Origin: an uncultured Pirellulaceae bacterium
GTDB taxonomy: Bacteria; Planctomycetota; Planctomycetia; Pirellulales; Pirellulaceae
Assembly (NCBI GenBank): GCA_937944405.1
Contig: CALDYR010000016.1
Span: 29,307-93,306 of the forward strand
Length of the DNA: 64,000 bases
Reading direction: 5' to 3'
How positions within the stretch are numbered: position 1 is the stretch's first letter; every line of letters starts with the position of its first letter. The position numbers were made by a program, and so were the translations under genes. Of this stretch, positions 34,843-43,531 are shown piece by piece. The notes beneath the pieces are model-generated. The model was not told the origin of the DNA, made no database searches, and was given only the letters and a program-made list of their open reading frames with translations.

Positions 34843-35916
34843 TTACAGCACCGGTAACTGAGTCTGCGTGGGTTCTTTGGCGACTTTTTCAGCCAAGCAC
34901 TTGGTGAGTTCGAAGGCGATTTTCTCCAGATGGGGAGCTACTTCTGCATCATCGAAGTTTTCCGCCATTTTGCCAGCGTCTCCGCGTTTACGCAGTTGGA
35001 TGTTGATTGGGATTTCCCCCAAAAACGGAATTTTGTCTTGTGCCGCGTATTCTTTGGCGCCTCCTTTGCCAAAGATGTCGTAGCTTTTCCCGTTGTCGGG
35101 GCAGATGAAACTGCTCATGTTTTCGATCAGGCCGAGCACGGGAATTTTGACTTTCCGGAACATACCGACGGCTTTGATGGCGTCGATGAGTGCGACTTCT
35201 TGGGGGGTGCAAACAATGACGGCGCCGGTAAGCGGCAACAATTGAGAAAGGCTCAATGCGATGTCACCTGTGCCCGGCGGCATGTCGATGATCAAATAGT
35301 CCAATGCGCCCCAATCGGTATCGCGGACGAAGGTCGTGACCGCTGAATGCAGCATCGGCCCTCGCCAGATAACGGCTTCTCCCGGCGGTACCATGAATCC
35401 GATGCTCATGATGGGAATCCCCGCCGATTGTAGCGGAACGATTTTGTTGTCAACCTTGGTCACCTGCCCGCGGGTTCCGGTCAAGTGAGGGAGGCTTGGC
35501 CCATAAACGTCTGCATCCAAAAGTCCAACGGAGCATCCGGCTTTCTTGAGCCCCAAAGCCAGACTTACTGCGGCGGTGCTTTTGCCGACACCGCCTTTAC
35601 CGGCTGCGACAGCGATGACGGCTTTGGCTTTAAGCCCAACCTGGCCCAGCGGCATTGCTGCCCGGTGGTAGTCGCTGATTTCAACGAGTATTCTTTTGTC
35701 GGGAAATGCGGTGGTAAGATGGTCGATAACTTGCTGTTGAAAGTAAGCTTTTATCGGCAGTGCAAAGGACGTGATACCGACATCGGCTTTGATGGTGTGG
35801 TCTTGGACTTCGACGGATTTAATTTGTTTGGAAAGCCCGCGCCCCGTTTCAGGATCGGGAATTTCTTTAAGTGATTTTTGAATTGATTGGATGAGTTCGT
35901 CGGACATAGTTTTCAT
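34843..35916 (-). CDS. Mrp/ApbC-type iron-sulfur carrier ATPase
   Basis: A 357-residue Mrp family protein, which carries and delivers Fe-S clusters. The N-terminal MIP18-like domain (residues 5-90) is followed by the deviant Walker A VAAGKGGVGKSTAAVSLA (103-120), GLLDADVYGPSLPHL, and the switch region LDYLIIDMPPGTGDIALS. The family's CxxC that bridges the cluster between subunits reads C272-P-D-N275, so the second cysteine is missing. Some cyanobacterial and plastid homologues also lack it, so the protein may still work differently or bind clusters by other ligands. The ATG at 35916 or at 35907 could be used. It is last in the minus-strand group after the regulator genes. Confidence 0.9.
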   Translation of the reverse strand: MKTMSDELIQSIQKSLKEIPDPETGRGLSKQIKSVEVQDHTIKADVGITSFALPIKAYFQQQVIDHLTTAFPDKRILVEISDYHRAAMPLGQVGLKAKAVIAVAAGKGGVGKSTAAVSLALGLKKAGCSVGLLDADVYGPSLPHLTGTRGQVTKVDNKIVPLQSAGIPIMSIGFMVPPGEAVIWRGPMLHSAVTTFVRDTDWGALDYLIIDMPPGTGDIALSLSQLLPLTGAVIVCTPQEVALIDAIKAVGMFRKVKIPVLGLIENMSSFICPDNGKSYDIFGKGGAKEYAAQDKIPFLGEIPINIQLRKRGDAGKMAENFDDAEVAPHLEKIAFELTKCLAEKVAKEPTQTQLPVL

Positions 35917-35934
35917 TCTTGGGTAAGTAACGTC

Positions 35935-36384
35935 TTAAGACCAAGGCAATTGGTGCTCGATCTGGATTTCAAGGGGTACTGGAGGCCCTTGGTGTTTTCG
36001 GTTGTGTCTTTCCACCAAGCCGACCAGTCTGTTCAAGTTTCCCGGTGCGTAGAATACATCGACAACGCCAAGGTTCCGGAGGCTTGTTTCGGTTCCTCTG
36101 ATGGTGTCATCACCCACAACAAAAATTCTCCTGCGCGGCCAAAACAGTGGTTGTAGGTTCGCCAATTGATCGATTCGGGAGGACGAAAGTTCGAGCACGA
36201 TCGCCGCTATTGGGTATAAGATAGCTTCGGCGACTAAGTCGTTTTCGTCCAGTGCCCAAATCGTGTTGGATCTTTGAAAGCTTCGTTTTAGGGCCGCTTG
36301 CCAAGGGGCCGAATGAGCCAGAATCAGGACCGGGAGACCGGTTGTAGCATGCTGTGCGTCTTTGATCGGATCGATGTCACTCAT
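35935..36384 (-). CDS. Receiver-like domain protein (degenerate)
   Basis: A 149-residue protein with the alternating alpha/beta pattern of a response-regulator receiver (LPVLILAHSAPWQAALKRSF, AAIVLELSSSRIDQLANLQ, RIFVVGDDTIRGTETSLRNL, VDVFYAPGNLNRLVGLVER). The phospho-acceptor aspartate expected at the end of strand 3 is replaced (VLELSS), so it is probably a pseudo-receiver. Its first 8 bases overlap the end of the NtrC-like gene (36377-36384), showing translational coupling and a likely joint function. The family was not recognised with certainty. Confidence 0.5.
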   Translation of the reverse strand: MSDIDPIKDAQHATTGLPVLILAHSAPWQAALKRSFQRSNTIWALDENDLVAEAILYPIAAIVLELSSSRIDQLANLQPLFWPRRRIFVVGDDTIRGTETSLRNLGVVDVFYAPGNLNRLVGLVERHNRKHQGPPVPLEIQIEHQLPWS

Positions 36385-37918
36385 CAGCTTCTTCGAATAA
36401 TGGTTCGTCCAGTGGTCTGAAGTCGTCAGCCGAAAGGTCTAACGGGTCGAGTTCAGAAGTGGCTGCGATTGGATGTTGCAAATCAAAATGTTGGATCCGC
36501 CGCAGTAATTTTGCGCGGCTGACGCCCAGTAACTTAGAGGCTTTGGTTTTGTTGCCCTTGGCCATCCGTAAGGCGCGGGCGACCAATTCAAGTTCGATTT
36601 TTTCTAAATACTTCTCTAAATCAATTTCGATGACTTCTTTGGGGGGCGATTTCAGCGCTGCGATGGCGAACTGGAATTTTTCTGGAAAGTCACCAACATT
36701 GATTTCAGATCCGTTACAGTTGCGCGCAGCGGAATCGATGATGGCGGCAAGTTCCGAAAGGTCGCCGGGCCAGTGGTACTGTTTTAGCATCCCCAGCGCA
36801 GCGGTCGACAGACCGTTAAGCTGCGTCGACCGGTCGACGTTGCAATTTTCGATTTCGTATTGAATCAGCAACGCGAGATCCGATAGGTGATTTCGTAAGG
36901 GAATGGTTTCGATAGTTTGCGTGGTCAATAGATGAGCCAGGCCGGGGTGAAACCCTTCGGTTTTGACGCATTGGATTAGATCGCGTTGGGAGGTCGCGAA
37001 AATCCGCAGGCGTGATGACGGCGATTGAAGCGATGACCACAATTCGGCCTGAGCGGCGGCATCAAGCACGTCGGCATCCAGAATCAACATCCACGTGTGT
37101 GTTTTGTCAGTTCGGTGGGAGGTTTCCAGCGCGGCTTGAGTGGTCAAGCGGGTGGCTTGGGCGACGCACGATTGAACCAGTTCAGCATCAGCAACGTAGC
37201 CGTGCAGGGTGACTAACTGGAATTCATCACTGCCCCCATGGGATGTTGAAATTCGTTGCTGCATGATCAATCGCGCCAGTTGTTCACGGCCCGAACCGGA
37301 TGGTCCGCGAATTGTGAACTCATGCGAATGTTGAGCCGCTGCTTTGACTTGTTTCTGCAATCGTGTGACGTAGGGGCTATCTCCGATCAACGCGCTACAA
37401 CGATGCCACGATTGGAGTGATGTGGCTAATTTGATTAACGCGGCGTGCAGTTGCTCAGGGGCGCCACGGTCACGATTAAGTAGTGCGGTGGTTGACGATT
37501 GGTCGATGTGGCTCTTGGAAACCACGGCCAATAGGTATCGTTGGTCCGGGGGAACGTCAACGAAGGAAAAGTTGGCGCTTATAAATTCAGGAGCGTTATC
37601 ATTTGCATGGCAAGACACTTCGGCGGTGAACGGGCGGTTGCCGGCGGCTAACGCGGGCGGAGGAGCCAAACCGCTCAACCGGCGTTGGGACGGACTTAAG
37701 CTGGAACTGGTGGAGTAAACCAAGCGGGCGCCGATCAAGTCAGAGGCGCCATCGATCGCGGTCGTTTCGTCTGGCTTTGGGGCGATCCTGCGGCCGATCC
37801 ATTGAAAAAAAGCGTCGTTGCCGTACGCCAACCGTTGATCGCCATCGATCAGATAGATGGGGCAATCTGATTTTTCGATGGCTTTGACCAGCGCCGTTTT
37901 GGAGCGTGATTTTGCCAT
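36377..37918 (-). CDS. NtrC-like regulator with degenerate AAA+ domain
   Basis: A 513-residue protein. The N-terminal part (residues 10-150) looks PAS-like (CPIYLIDGDQRLAYGNDAFF). The middle follows the AAA+ fold of sigma-54 activators but is worn: Walker A is GPSGSGREQLA (Lys replaced by Arg), the GAFTGA sigma-54 contact loop is absent, and Walker B is LILDAD. LKQYHWPGDLSELAAIIDSA keeps the family's WPGN-like motif. The end is a Fis-type helix-turn-helix (ALRMAKGNKTKASKLLGVSR). It probably binds DNA but cannot remodel sigma-54 holoenzyme. It is coupled to the receiver-like gene and starts 3 bp after accA. Confidence 0.75.
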   Translation of the reverse strand: MAKSRSKTALVKAIEKSDCPIYLIDGDQRLAYGNDAFFQWIGRRIAPKPDETTAIDGASDLIGARLVYSTSSSLSPSQRRLSGLAPPPALAAGNRPFTAEVSCHANDNAPEFISANFSFVDVPPDQRYLLAVVSKSHIDQSSTTALLNRDRGAPEQLHAALIKLATSLQSWHRCSALIGDSPYVTRLQKQVKAAAQHSHEFTIRGPSGSGREQLARLIMQQRISTSHGGSDEFQLVTLHGYVADAELVQSCVAQATRLTTQAALETSHRTDKTHTWMLILDADVLDAAAQAELWSSLQSPSSRLRIFATSQRDLIQCVKTEGFHPGLAHLLTTQTIETIPLRNHLSDLALLIQYEIENCNVDRSTQLNGLSTAALGMLKQYHWPGDLSELAAIIDSAARNCNGSEINVGDFPEKFQFAIAALKSPPKEVIEIDLEKYLEKIELELVARALRMAKGNKTKASKLLGVSRAKLLRRIQHFDLQHPIAATSELDPLDLSADDFRPLDEPLFEEADE

Positions 37919-37921
37919 CGC

Positions 37922-38914
37922 TTAATTAGGGGGTCCTGCGGCGTTGGTGGAGGATGTCGCTTTGGCGGTTTCCGAAAATACGCCGATCTTTCTAAATTTT
38001 TGGTACCGCTGATCCAACAGCGTATCGATAGGCGACTGAGAGAGTGATTTTAGTGACTTTTTGAAGTACGCGCGCAATGTTGCCGCCATCGAGTGATGGT
38101 CTCGATGGGCTCCGCCGAGCGGTTCTTTGATGACGTCGTCGACGATGCCGAGTCGTAACAAGTCTTTGGAGGTGAATTTCAGCGCGGTGGCGGCTTTTTC
38201 AGCATGTTGAGCCCCTTTCCAGAGGATGCCGGCGCATCCTTCGGGGCTGATGACGGAATAGTAGGCGTGTTGCAATACCGCGACGCGGTCACCGACGCCG
38301 ATGCCTAATGCACCGCCACTGCCGCCTTCGCCGATCACGCAACAGATGATGGGTGTTGCCAGCCGAGACATTTCGTACATGTTTTCCGCGATCACTTGAG
38401 CTTGCCCGCGTTCTTCGGCACCGATTCCCGGATACGCCCCGGGAGTGTCGATCAAGCAGATCACTGGCAAACCGTATTTCGCAGCCATTCGCATTTTCGC
38501 CATGGCTTTGCGATAGCCTTCGGGGTGAGCACAACCGAAATGCGTTTTTTGTCGGTCTTTAAAAGTGCGTCCCTTTTGGTGCCCCAGCACCATCACTTTG
38601 GTGTTGTCCAAACGAGCAAAACCGACGCGAATCGCGGGATCGTCGCCAAATAATTTGTCACCGTGTAGTTCTATAAATTCGTCAAACACCAACGATAAAT
38701 AATCAACGGTGTGAGGGCGCTCTTTGTGCCGCGCGATCTGAACGGTTTGCCACGGCGTTAAGTTTTCGTAGACCGATTTGGTTCTTTCGATCAATTCCTT
38801 GTTCAGGTTTCGCAGGTACTCGTCGGCACCCTGGGTGCCGCTGGAATTGGCTTCAAAAGATTCAATTTCGTTGGCGATGTCGGCAATGGGTTGTTCAAAA
38901 TCAAGGTAGTCCAT
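37922..38914 (-). CDS. accA: Acetyl-CoA carboxylase carboxyltransferase subunit alpha
   Basis: A 330-residue AccA, which with AccD moves the carboxyl group from carboxybiotin to acetyl-CoA in the first step of fatty acid synthesis. Diagnostic blocks are LTPWQTVQIARHKERPHTVD, FGCAHPEGYRKAMAKMRMAA, PVICLIDTPGAYPGIGAEER, VIGEGGSGGALGIGVGD and VISPEGCAGILWK. Length is normal. accD is not here. The gene lies 3 bp upstream of the NtrC-like regulator on the same strand, an unusual pairing. Confidence 0.97.
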   Translation of the reverse strand: MDYLDFEQPIADIANEIESFEANSSGTQGADEYLRNLNKELIERTKSVYENLTPWQTVQIARHKERPHTVDYLSLVFDEFIELHGDKLFGDDPAIRVGFARLDNTKVMVLGHQKGRTFKDRQKTHFGCAHPEGYRKAMAKMRMAAKYGLPVICLIDTPGAYPGIGAEERGQAQVIAENMYEMSRLATPIICCVIGEGGSGGALGIGVGDRVAVLQHAYYSVISPEGCAGILWKGAQHAEKAATALKFTSKDLLRLGIVDDVIKEPLGGAHRDHHSMAATLRAYFKKSLKSLSQSPIDTLLDQRYQKFRKIGVFSETAKATSSTNAAGPPN

Positions 38915-38986
38915 GATGGCTCAGTCGCTGGGGTCGGTGCGAAAATAGAAAAGACGCTGCGAACAAAATCGCGGGCCGCGTCTTGT

Positions 38987-39853
38987 TTAGCGGCGAAAGT
39001 TTTTCGGTCGATGGCTGTGTCGGTAAATCTGGATTTTATCCAGTTCGGTGATAAAGTCTCTCATCGTTTGGATTCGCTGATCGGGGGCTTTCGCCAGCAT
39101 CGTTCGGACCAACGCCGCGAAATCTTTCGAGGCTCCGCTAACGGCCTGAAGGTTGGGGATCGGGGCGCTCAGGTGTTTACTGAGCAATTGCTCTGGTGAG
39201 GCGGCATTGTAGGGGGTCTTGCCCGCCAGCATCTCAAACAGCATACACCCAAAACCGTAGATGTCTGCACGGACATCAAGGTGTTGGCGTCGGATTTGTT
39301 CAGGTGCGATATAACTTCGGGTCCCTTGGATGTGTTTGGTTTTGTTAGAACCGATCCCCAAGAAGCCCTTTTTCTTGGATTTGACAGCGATCGAAAAGTC
39401 GATCAACTTCACGTTGGCCTGTTCGTCGACCAGGTAGTTGTCGGGCTTAATGTCGCAGTGGATCCAACCCACGTCGTGAAGGTGGGCGAGCCCTTCTGCC
39501 GCGGCGCGTATGACGATGCCCATATTTTCCCCTAACACTTCGGGGCGTTCGCGGATTTCAATTTTCAGGTTGCGTGCCTGGTAAAGCTGCATCGAAACCA
39601 ACGGAAACCCTTGGTCCTCATGGTAGCCAAAAATCTTGATCACGTTGGGGTGATTGACGAACGAACCGACTAAGGCTTCGTGTTTCAATTGGCTAATTTC
39701 CCCTTTGTCAGTGCGGAAGTCTGACAGGAGAACCTTCAGCGCGAGACGCTCCTTTTCGTCGATGCGTTTGGCTTCCCACACCGCTGTGGTGGTACCCGAA
39801 CGGATCAGCCGAAGGAGCTGAAACGGGCCGATGAAGTTTTTTCCAATTGACAC
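38987..39853 (-). CDS. Small Ser/Thr protein kinase, kinase domain only
   Basis: A 288-residue Hanks-type kinase with no transmembrane segment. The glycine loop is reduced (LIRSGTTTAVWEAK), the ATP lysine is K40 (LALKVL), the catalytic loop is HCDIKPDN (residues 132-139), so a non-RD kinase with Cys in place of Arg, and the magnesium motif is DFS instead of DFG (152-154). YIAPEQ and DIYGFGCMLFEMLAGKTPY are typical. The catalytic Asp, Lys and Asn remain, so it may be active. It is 72 bp from accA on the same strand. Target unknown. Confidence 0.88.
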   Translation of the reverse strand: MSIGKNFIGPFQLLRLIRSGTTTAVWEAKRIDEKERLALKVLLSDFRTDKGEISQLKHEALVGSFVNHPNVIKIFGYHEDQGFPLVSMQLYQARNLKIEIRERPEVLGENMGIVIRAAAEGLAHLHDVGWIHCDIKPDNYLVDEQANVKLIDFSIAVKSKKKGFLGIGSNKTKHIQGTRSYIAPEQIRRQHLDVRADIYGFGCMLFEMLAGKTPYNAASPEQLLSKHLSAPIPNLQAVSGASKDFAALVRTMLAKAPDQRIQTMRDFITELDKIQIYRHSHRPKNFRR

Positions 39854-40018
39854 TTGAAGAATCCGTTAATTGATTTCGTTTTAAAGTGATTTCGTTAGAT
39901 GGGGCCACACGTTTGAATCAATAAGATCGTCCTGAATGATCGTTTTGAATTCCGGCGGATAGGGAGACCTGAGGTGATGCAATTGCCGCTGATGCGATAA
40001 GTCCACGCGCGAATTAGT

Positions 40019-40783
40019 TTACCCCAAATCATCATCGCGATAAACAACGTGATCCATAAACAGTCCATGAGCCGGGGCGGTTTGTCCGGCGATTTTTCGA
40101 TCTTTTTGATCCAAAACCCACTGTATCCAGTCCGGTGGTTTGCGTTGGCGCCCGATCGGCACCAAGGTGCCGACTATATTGCGAACCATGTTGTACAGAA
40201 ACCCGTTGGCTGTAATCGTTACCGTGACGTCTTCGAAGGGGCCACGTTTGGCCATCGCGACGTCGCAGGCGATCACATTGCGGACCGTACTGAGCCGTGT
40301 AGATCCGGCGGCTTGGAAGCTTTTGAAGTCCAGTTCTCCCACTAGGTACGCTGCACCCTCGCGCATCGCGTCGAGGTCCAAATGATGAGACACAAACCAG
40401 GCATAGCGTTCCTTAAGCGGGTCCATGATGCGGCCCGATTGTATGTAGTACTGGTACGTTTTTTGGACCGCGTGACTGATGGCGTTGAAATCGGCAGGCG
40501 CTTCAACGGCCGACAGAATCGAAACATCGGTCGGCGAGTTCGCGTTCACGGCGCGCAGTAAACTGGAACAGTCAAGCTTCGATTGGGTTACCAACGAACA
40601 GACTTGCCCGCGCGCATGCACACCTGCATCGGTTCGACCGCTGCCGGTGATGGTAAGTGTTTCGCCAGTGATTGTCTGCCAAGCTTCTTCCAGTGTTTGC
40701 TGGACCGAAGGAGCGTTTCTCTGCCGCTGCCATCCGGAGTAGTTTGTTCCATCGTAGGAGACGGTGATTTTCAGGGTTCGCAT
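40019..40783 (-). CDS. truA: tRNA pseudouridine(38-40) synthase
   Basis: A 254-residue TruA, which makes pseudouridine at positions 38-40 of the anticodon arm. It has the N-terminal YDGTNYSGWQRQ, the catalytic aspartate in TGSGRTDAGVHARGQV (about residue 52), and the C-terminal NGFLYNMVRNIVGTLVPIGR. Length is normal. It is monocistronic. Confidence 0.95.
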   Translation of the reverse strand: MRTLKITVSYDGTNYSGWQRQRNAPSVQQTLEEAWQTITGETLTITGSGRTDAGVHARGQVCSLVTQSKLDCSSLLRAVNANSPTDVSILSAVEAPADFNAISHAVQKTYQYYIQSGRIMDPLKERYAWFVSHHLDLDAMREGAAYLVGELDFKSFQAAGSTRLSTVRNVIACDVAMAKRGPFEDVTVTITANGFLYNMVRNIVGTLVPIGRQRKPPDWIQWVLDQKDRKIAGQTAPAHGLFMDHVVYRDDDLG

Positions 40784-41115
40784 CGCCGGATTTTAGCGGG
40801 CCAGTGGGCGTCGTTCCAGCGGTTTACTCAAACCACGGCGACTTCGCACGGACTTTTCGCACGGACTTTTTTCGAAAGGAGTGAACGGATTGTGATCGCC
40901 GGGCCCAGCAGTCGGCAACATTTACAATCGGCTGCACTGGTTAGGTTGCTGGCATTGGAGCACCCCCGACCATTGCTGGCAGCGTTTAGATCGCTCAAAG
41001 CCGACAAAAAACTCGATCAAAACGTTTTGTTGAGCCGATGGCACAGCAATTGCAACTGAGTCATCTCGTTACAAAGCAATTCAGCGTTATCGCTTCCACA
41101 AAAAAGGAAATTGAA
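40784..41115. other. Intergenic region truA / small protein gene
   Basis: A 332-bp divergent gap. It contains a 13-bp tandem duplication CGCACGGACTTTT (40845-40857, 40858-40870) and AAAGGAG (40876-40882). A 55-codon frame from GTG 40892 to TGA 41057-41059 follows, but the spacing is long and the product resembles nothing known. Confidence 0.4.
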
Positions 41116-41367
41116 ATGGTCGCTACATTAAACAAATCAACACGTCCTTCGAGCATCGCAAACCAGTCGGCATCGGTCGGATCGGTCGCGTGTTTTTTGC
41201 AGATCTCTCGCCTGAGCGACTTACACGATGATGCGACCATGGAGGCACTTCGTCGTGCCGCAGCAATTCGCCAAACTTGGTCTCAGGAAGAAATCGAACG
41301 TCGCAAGAGCGCGGGCCAACAGCGCCGAAACGAACTGGCCGAATTGTTGGGCTCGGCCTGTGGTTAA
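41116..41367 (+). CDS. Small hypothetical protein
   Basis: An 83-residue protein from ATG 41116, supported by AAAAAGGA eight bases upstream. The N-terminal half is polar and Ser-rich. The C-terminal half is a charged helix (TMEALRRAAAIRQTWSQEEI then ERRKSAGQQRRNELAELL). No signal peptide or membrane segment. Not recognised; the helix with evenly spaced Arg/Glu could be a protein-protein or nucleic-acid binding element. Convergent with the HTTM gene. Confidence 0.6.
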   Translation: MVATLNKSTRPSSIANQSASVGSVACFLQISRLSDLHDDATMEALRRAAAIRQTWSQEEIERRKSAGQQRRNELAELLGSACG

Positions 41368-41449
41368 TCCTCGGATGATAGACGGCAAGAGACAGTATTT
41401 CTTTTAGTGCCGACGGTTACGAAGTTTTTTTGGGACCGGGGAAAATAAA

Positions 41450-42406
41450 TTATCGTTGGTCATTGGCGCGTTGGTCGCGGTAAAACCAGTCGGGTGAAAC
41501 GAAGGCAATGTTGGCTACCAGCATCACTAAACCGAAGGTCATCATACCCATGCACAATCCGATTCCCAGGTGCATCGGAATCGCGAAGGCCAACATTACC
41601 GGGCGGGTGAGCTTGGGCCAAATCAAAGCCGCATAACCAACCTCCCACGCCAGCGTCACTAACGTGATGACTGCAACCAAGGGCATATGGTCGGCCATGA
41701 AAGTCATGTCGACGGTTTGGTATTCGTAACTTGCGAGTGCCCCCCAGAGCGCTTCGCCGTTCCACCACGTGTCGCCTTGGCACTTGCCAAGCCCCGCGAA
41801 TAAGTACACGACACAAAGATGAATCTGAATCAACCGCGTCGCGATCGTGTTGAACACACTAAATTGCGGCGGGCGGGGTGTTGATGACTTCCCAACTTTC
41901 AACCAGCGATCGACCGAGAAAGCTTCGCCGCAACGACTGACCGCCAGATACAGTGTCAACAGTGCTAAAATTTGGTCCAAACCAAACAGCGCTCCCGTCG
42001 CGCGATTGGCGTAAGAGATCACCAACGCCGCTGTTAACCAAGCGCAAATCCTGGTTTTCCATCCCACGATGAAGCACGCGATCACCAGCAATCCGAAAAC
42101 ATGCACAGGCATCCACATCCGTTCAGGCAACCAATCAAAATGACTCCACGCCCAAGCCGCCTCCAAGGAATTCTGATAGAGGTTTGTGCGATAGGATTCT
42201 GGCAGCAGTTTACCGCCGATGAATCCGTTAAACTCCAAAGTCCAAACGGCGTGTGAGTAAAACGCGATCAACCCTGTCAGGATTCTAATGACGCCCAAGG
42301 TTGCCGGAGAACGCGGACGAAACCAAAAATCATTCCAAGCATCGCGCCATTGTTGCAGGAAGGTTTGCGGTTGTGGTCGGTAATGGGTGGGAGGCGAAAC
42401 GCTCAT
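41450..42406 (-). CDS. HTTM-domain membrane protein
   Basis: About 318 residues from ATG 42406, which overlaps the upstream stop as ATGA (42403-42406). It belongs to the HTTM (horizontally transferred transmembrane) family, related to the membrane part of vitamin K-dependent gamma-carboxylase. It shows PATLGVIRILTGLIAFYSHA, then a polytopic core with FGLDQILALLTLYLAVSRCG and TRLIQIHLCVVYLFAGLGKC, which is a conserved helix. Family members without a C-terminal soluble domain are of unknown activity. The first 26 codons of the longer open frame are repetitive (SNRTSRSNRT) and probably not translated. Confidence 0.8.
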   Translation of the reverse strand: MSVSPPTHYRPQPQTFLQQWRDAWNDFWFRPRSPATLGVIRILTGLIAFYSHAVWTLEFNGFIGGKLLPESYRTNLYQNSLEAAWAWSHFDWLPERMWMPVHVFGLLVIACFIVGWKTRICAWLTAALVISYANRATGALFGLDQILALLTLYLAVSRCGEAFSVDRWLKVGKSSTPRPPQFSVFNTIATRLIQIHLCVVYLFAGLGKCQGDTWWNGEALWGALASYEYQTVDMTFMADHMPLVAVITLVTLAWEVGYAALIWPKLTRPVMLAFAIPMHLGIGLCMGMMTFGLVMLVANIAFVSPDWFYRDQRANDQR

Positions 42407-43326
42407 GGTGCGCCCTTCGTTTGTTCTGTTTGATCTACTGGTTCGGTTGGACCGGTTGGCGTCGGTGGAGTTTTTGTATCCCAAGGGAGATCGAAGTCAG
42501 ATTTGGTAAATCGGCCGATCACAGCGTTGGCGGGGTAACGAAGAAACACTTCGTCGTCCAGTTCGGCACCCTGTCGGGCTTCGACAGGGAACGGAATTGT
42601 GCGCGTGGCAACCGATAGCTCGATCTCTTGGCCGTCGTGGCGATTGATTAAAAATTCTCCCGTCGCCCGGACGAGCGCTTTGATGCGTTTCAGCGTTTTT
42701 TGATAGACGGCTTCTTCTTGGACGCGCTCTTGTTCCAGTTTTTTTCCAAGCTTCTGTTTTCCACCCATCGAAAGTAATTTTGCGCGCTGACGTTTTTCAG
42801 CGTTTAGTTTTTTGAATTCAGCGGGGCTGGGGGTTTGAGCGTGTTCAGCAAAAAGGGTCTCGCTGAGCATGAACCAACGGTGGTAGAGCAGGCGCGGCCA
42901 GATCGAATCGCGGTCGGGGAATATGCCAAGGATTTGTGTGCCGTCGGATTTGGTGATTTTGTATTGAACTAAGTGGCTGTCGCCTGGGTTGGGGGCAAAG
43001 AACCGATAACCGTGTCCCATAAATAAGGCGCGGTGAAGCGGCGCAACGGTTTCGGCTACCGGTGCGGTGAGGTACTGCGAAGAGACGGGATTGGACAATG
43101 GACCAATGATCAACAGCAACAGGTAAACCAGCAACAGTATCGTCGCGGTCGTTCGTTGCCACGGCTTCCAAACTGCGATTGCCTCAGTTGCCTTGGCTGG
43201 CTCGATTGCCTCGGCCGCCTCGGCCCAAGACGGTGGGGCGTCGTTTGTGGCATCTGGGGGCGCCGGAGGAGGCGCCGTGGTGGTCGCCGGGGGGAGGGAA
43301 CGCGGTTTTCGTTTTTTAGACTTCAT
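42403..43326 (-). CDS. HTTM partner, single-pass membrane protein
   Basis: A 307-residue protein with a basic/proline N-terminus, one membrane segment (TTATILLLVYLLLLIIGPL) and a periplasmic domain beginning HRALFMGHGYRFFAPNPGDS, a motif typical of proteins encoded beside HTTM genes in planctomycetes. A charged helix (KRQRAKLLSMGGKQKLGKKL) and a beta-rich end follow. It overlaps the HTTM gene by 4 bp and very likely works with it in one complex. The reaction is unknown. Confidence 0.7.
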   Translation of the reverse strand: MKSKKRKPRSLPPATTTAPPPAPPDATNDAPPSWAEAAEAIEPAKATEAIAVWKPWQRTTATILLLVYLLLLIIGPLSNPVSSQYLTAPVAETVAPLHRALFMGHGYRFFAPNPGDSHLVQYKITKSDGTQILGIFPDRDSIWPRLLYHRWFMLSETLFAEHAQTPSPAEFKKLNAEKRQRAKLLSMGGKQKLGKKLEQERVQEEAVYQKTLKRIKALVRATGEFLINRHDGQEIELSVATRTIPFPVEARQGAELDDEVFLRYPANAVIGRFTKSDFDLPWDTKTPPTPTGPTEPVDQTEQTKGAP

Positions 43327-43356
43327 GACCCGTCAATTTTAGTCGCTGGGAAGCTA

Positions 43357-43394
43357 TAAAAAGAACCCGTTTCTGCCAAGGCGGCAAAAACGGG
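43357..43394 (-). terminator. Rho-independent terminator
   Basis: On the minus strand CCCGTTTTTGCC pairs with GGCAGAAACGGG (one T-G wobble) around GCCTT, followed by TTCTTTTT. It ends the transcript of the TIGR03000 gene. Confidence 0.85.
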
Positions 43395-43531
43395 CTGATG
43401 AAGGGCAGTAACATCGGCACAACCGATCGCGAGCGCCGACTAACGATCGTGCGGGGGAAAGATTGTGGAAAAAGGTTCAGTTCACCCCCCACTATCGCAC
43501 CGGAGTGCGTTGGGCCCCATCGATCGACTGT

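Noticed and set aside
40892..41059. 55-codon ORF before the small protein gene
   Set aside because: Ribosome site too far from the GTG and product without relatives that I can recognise.
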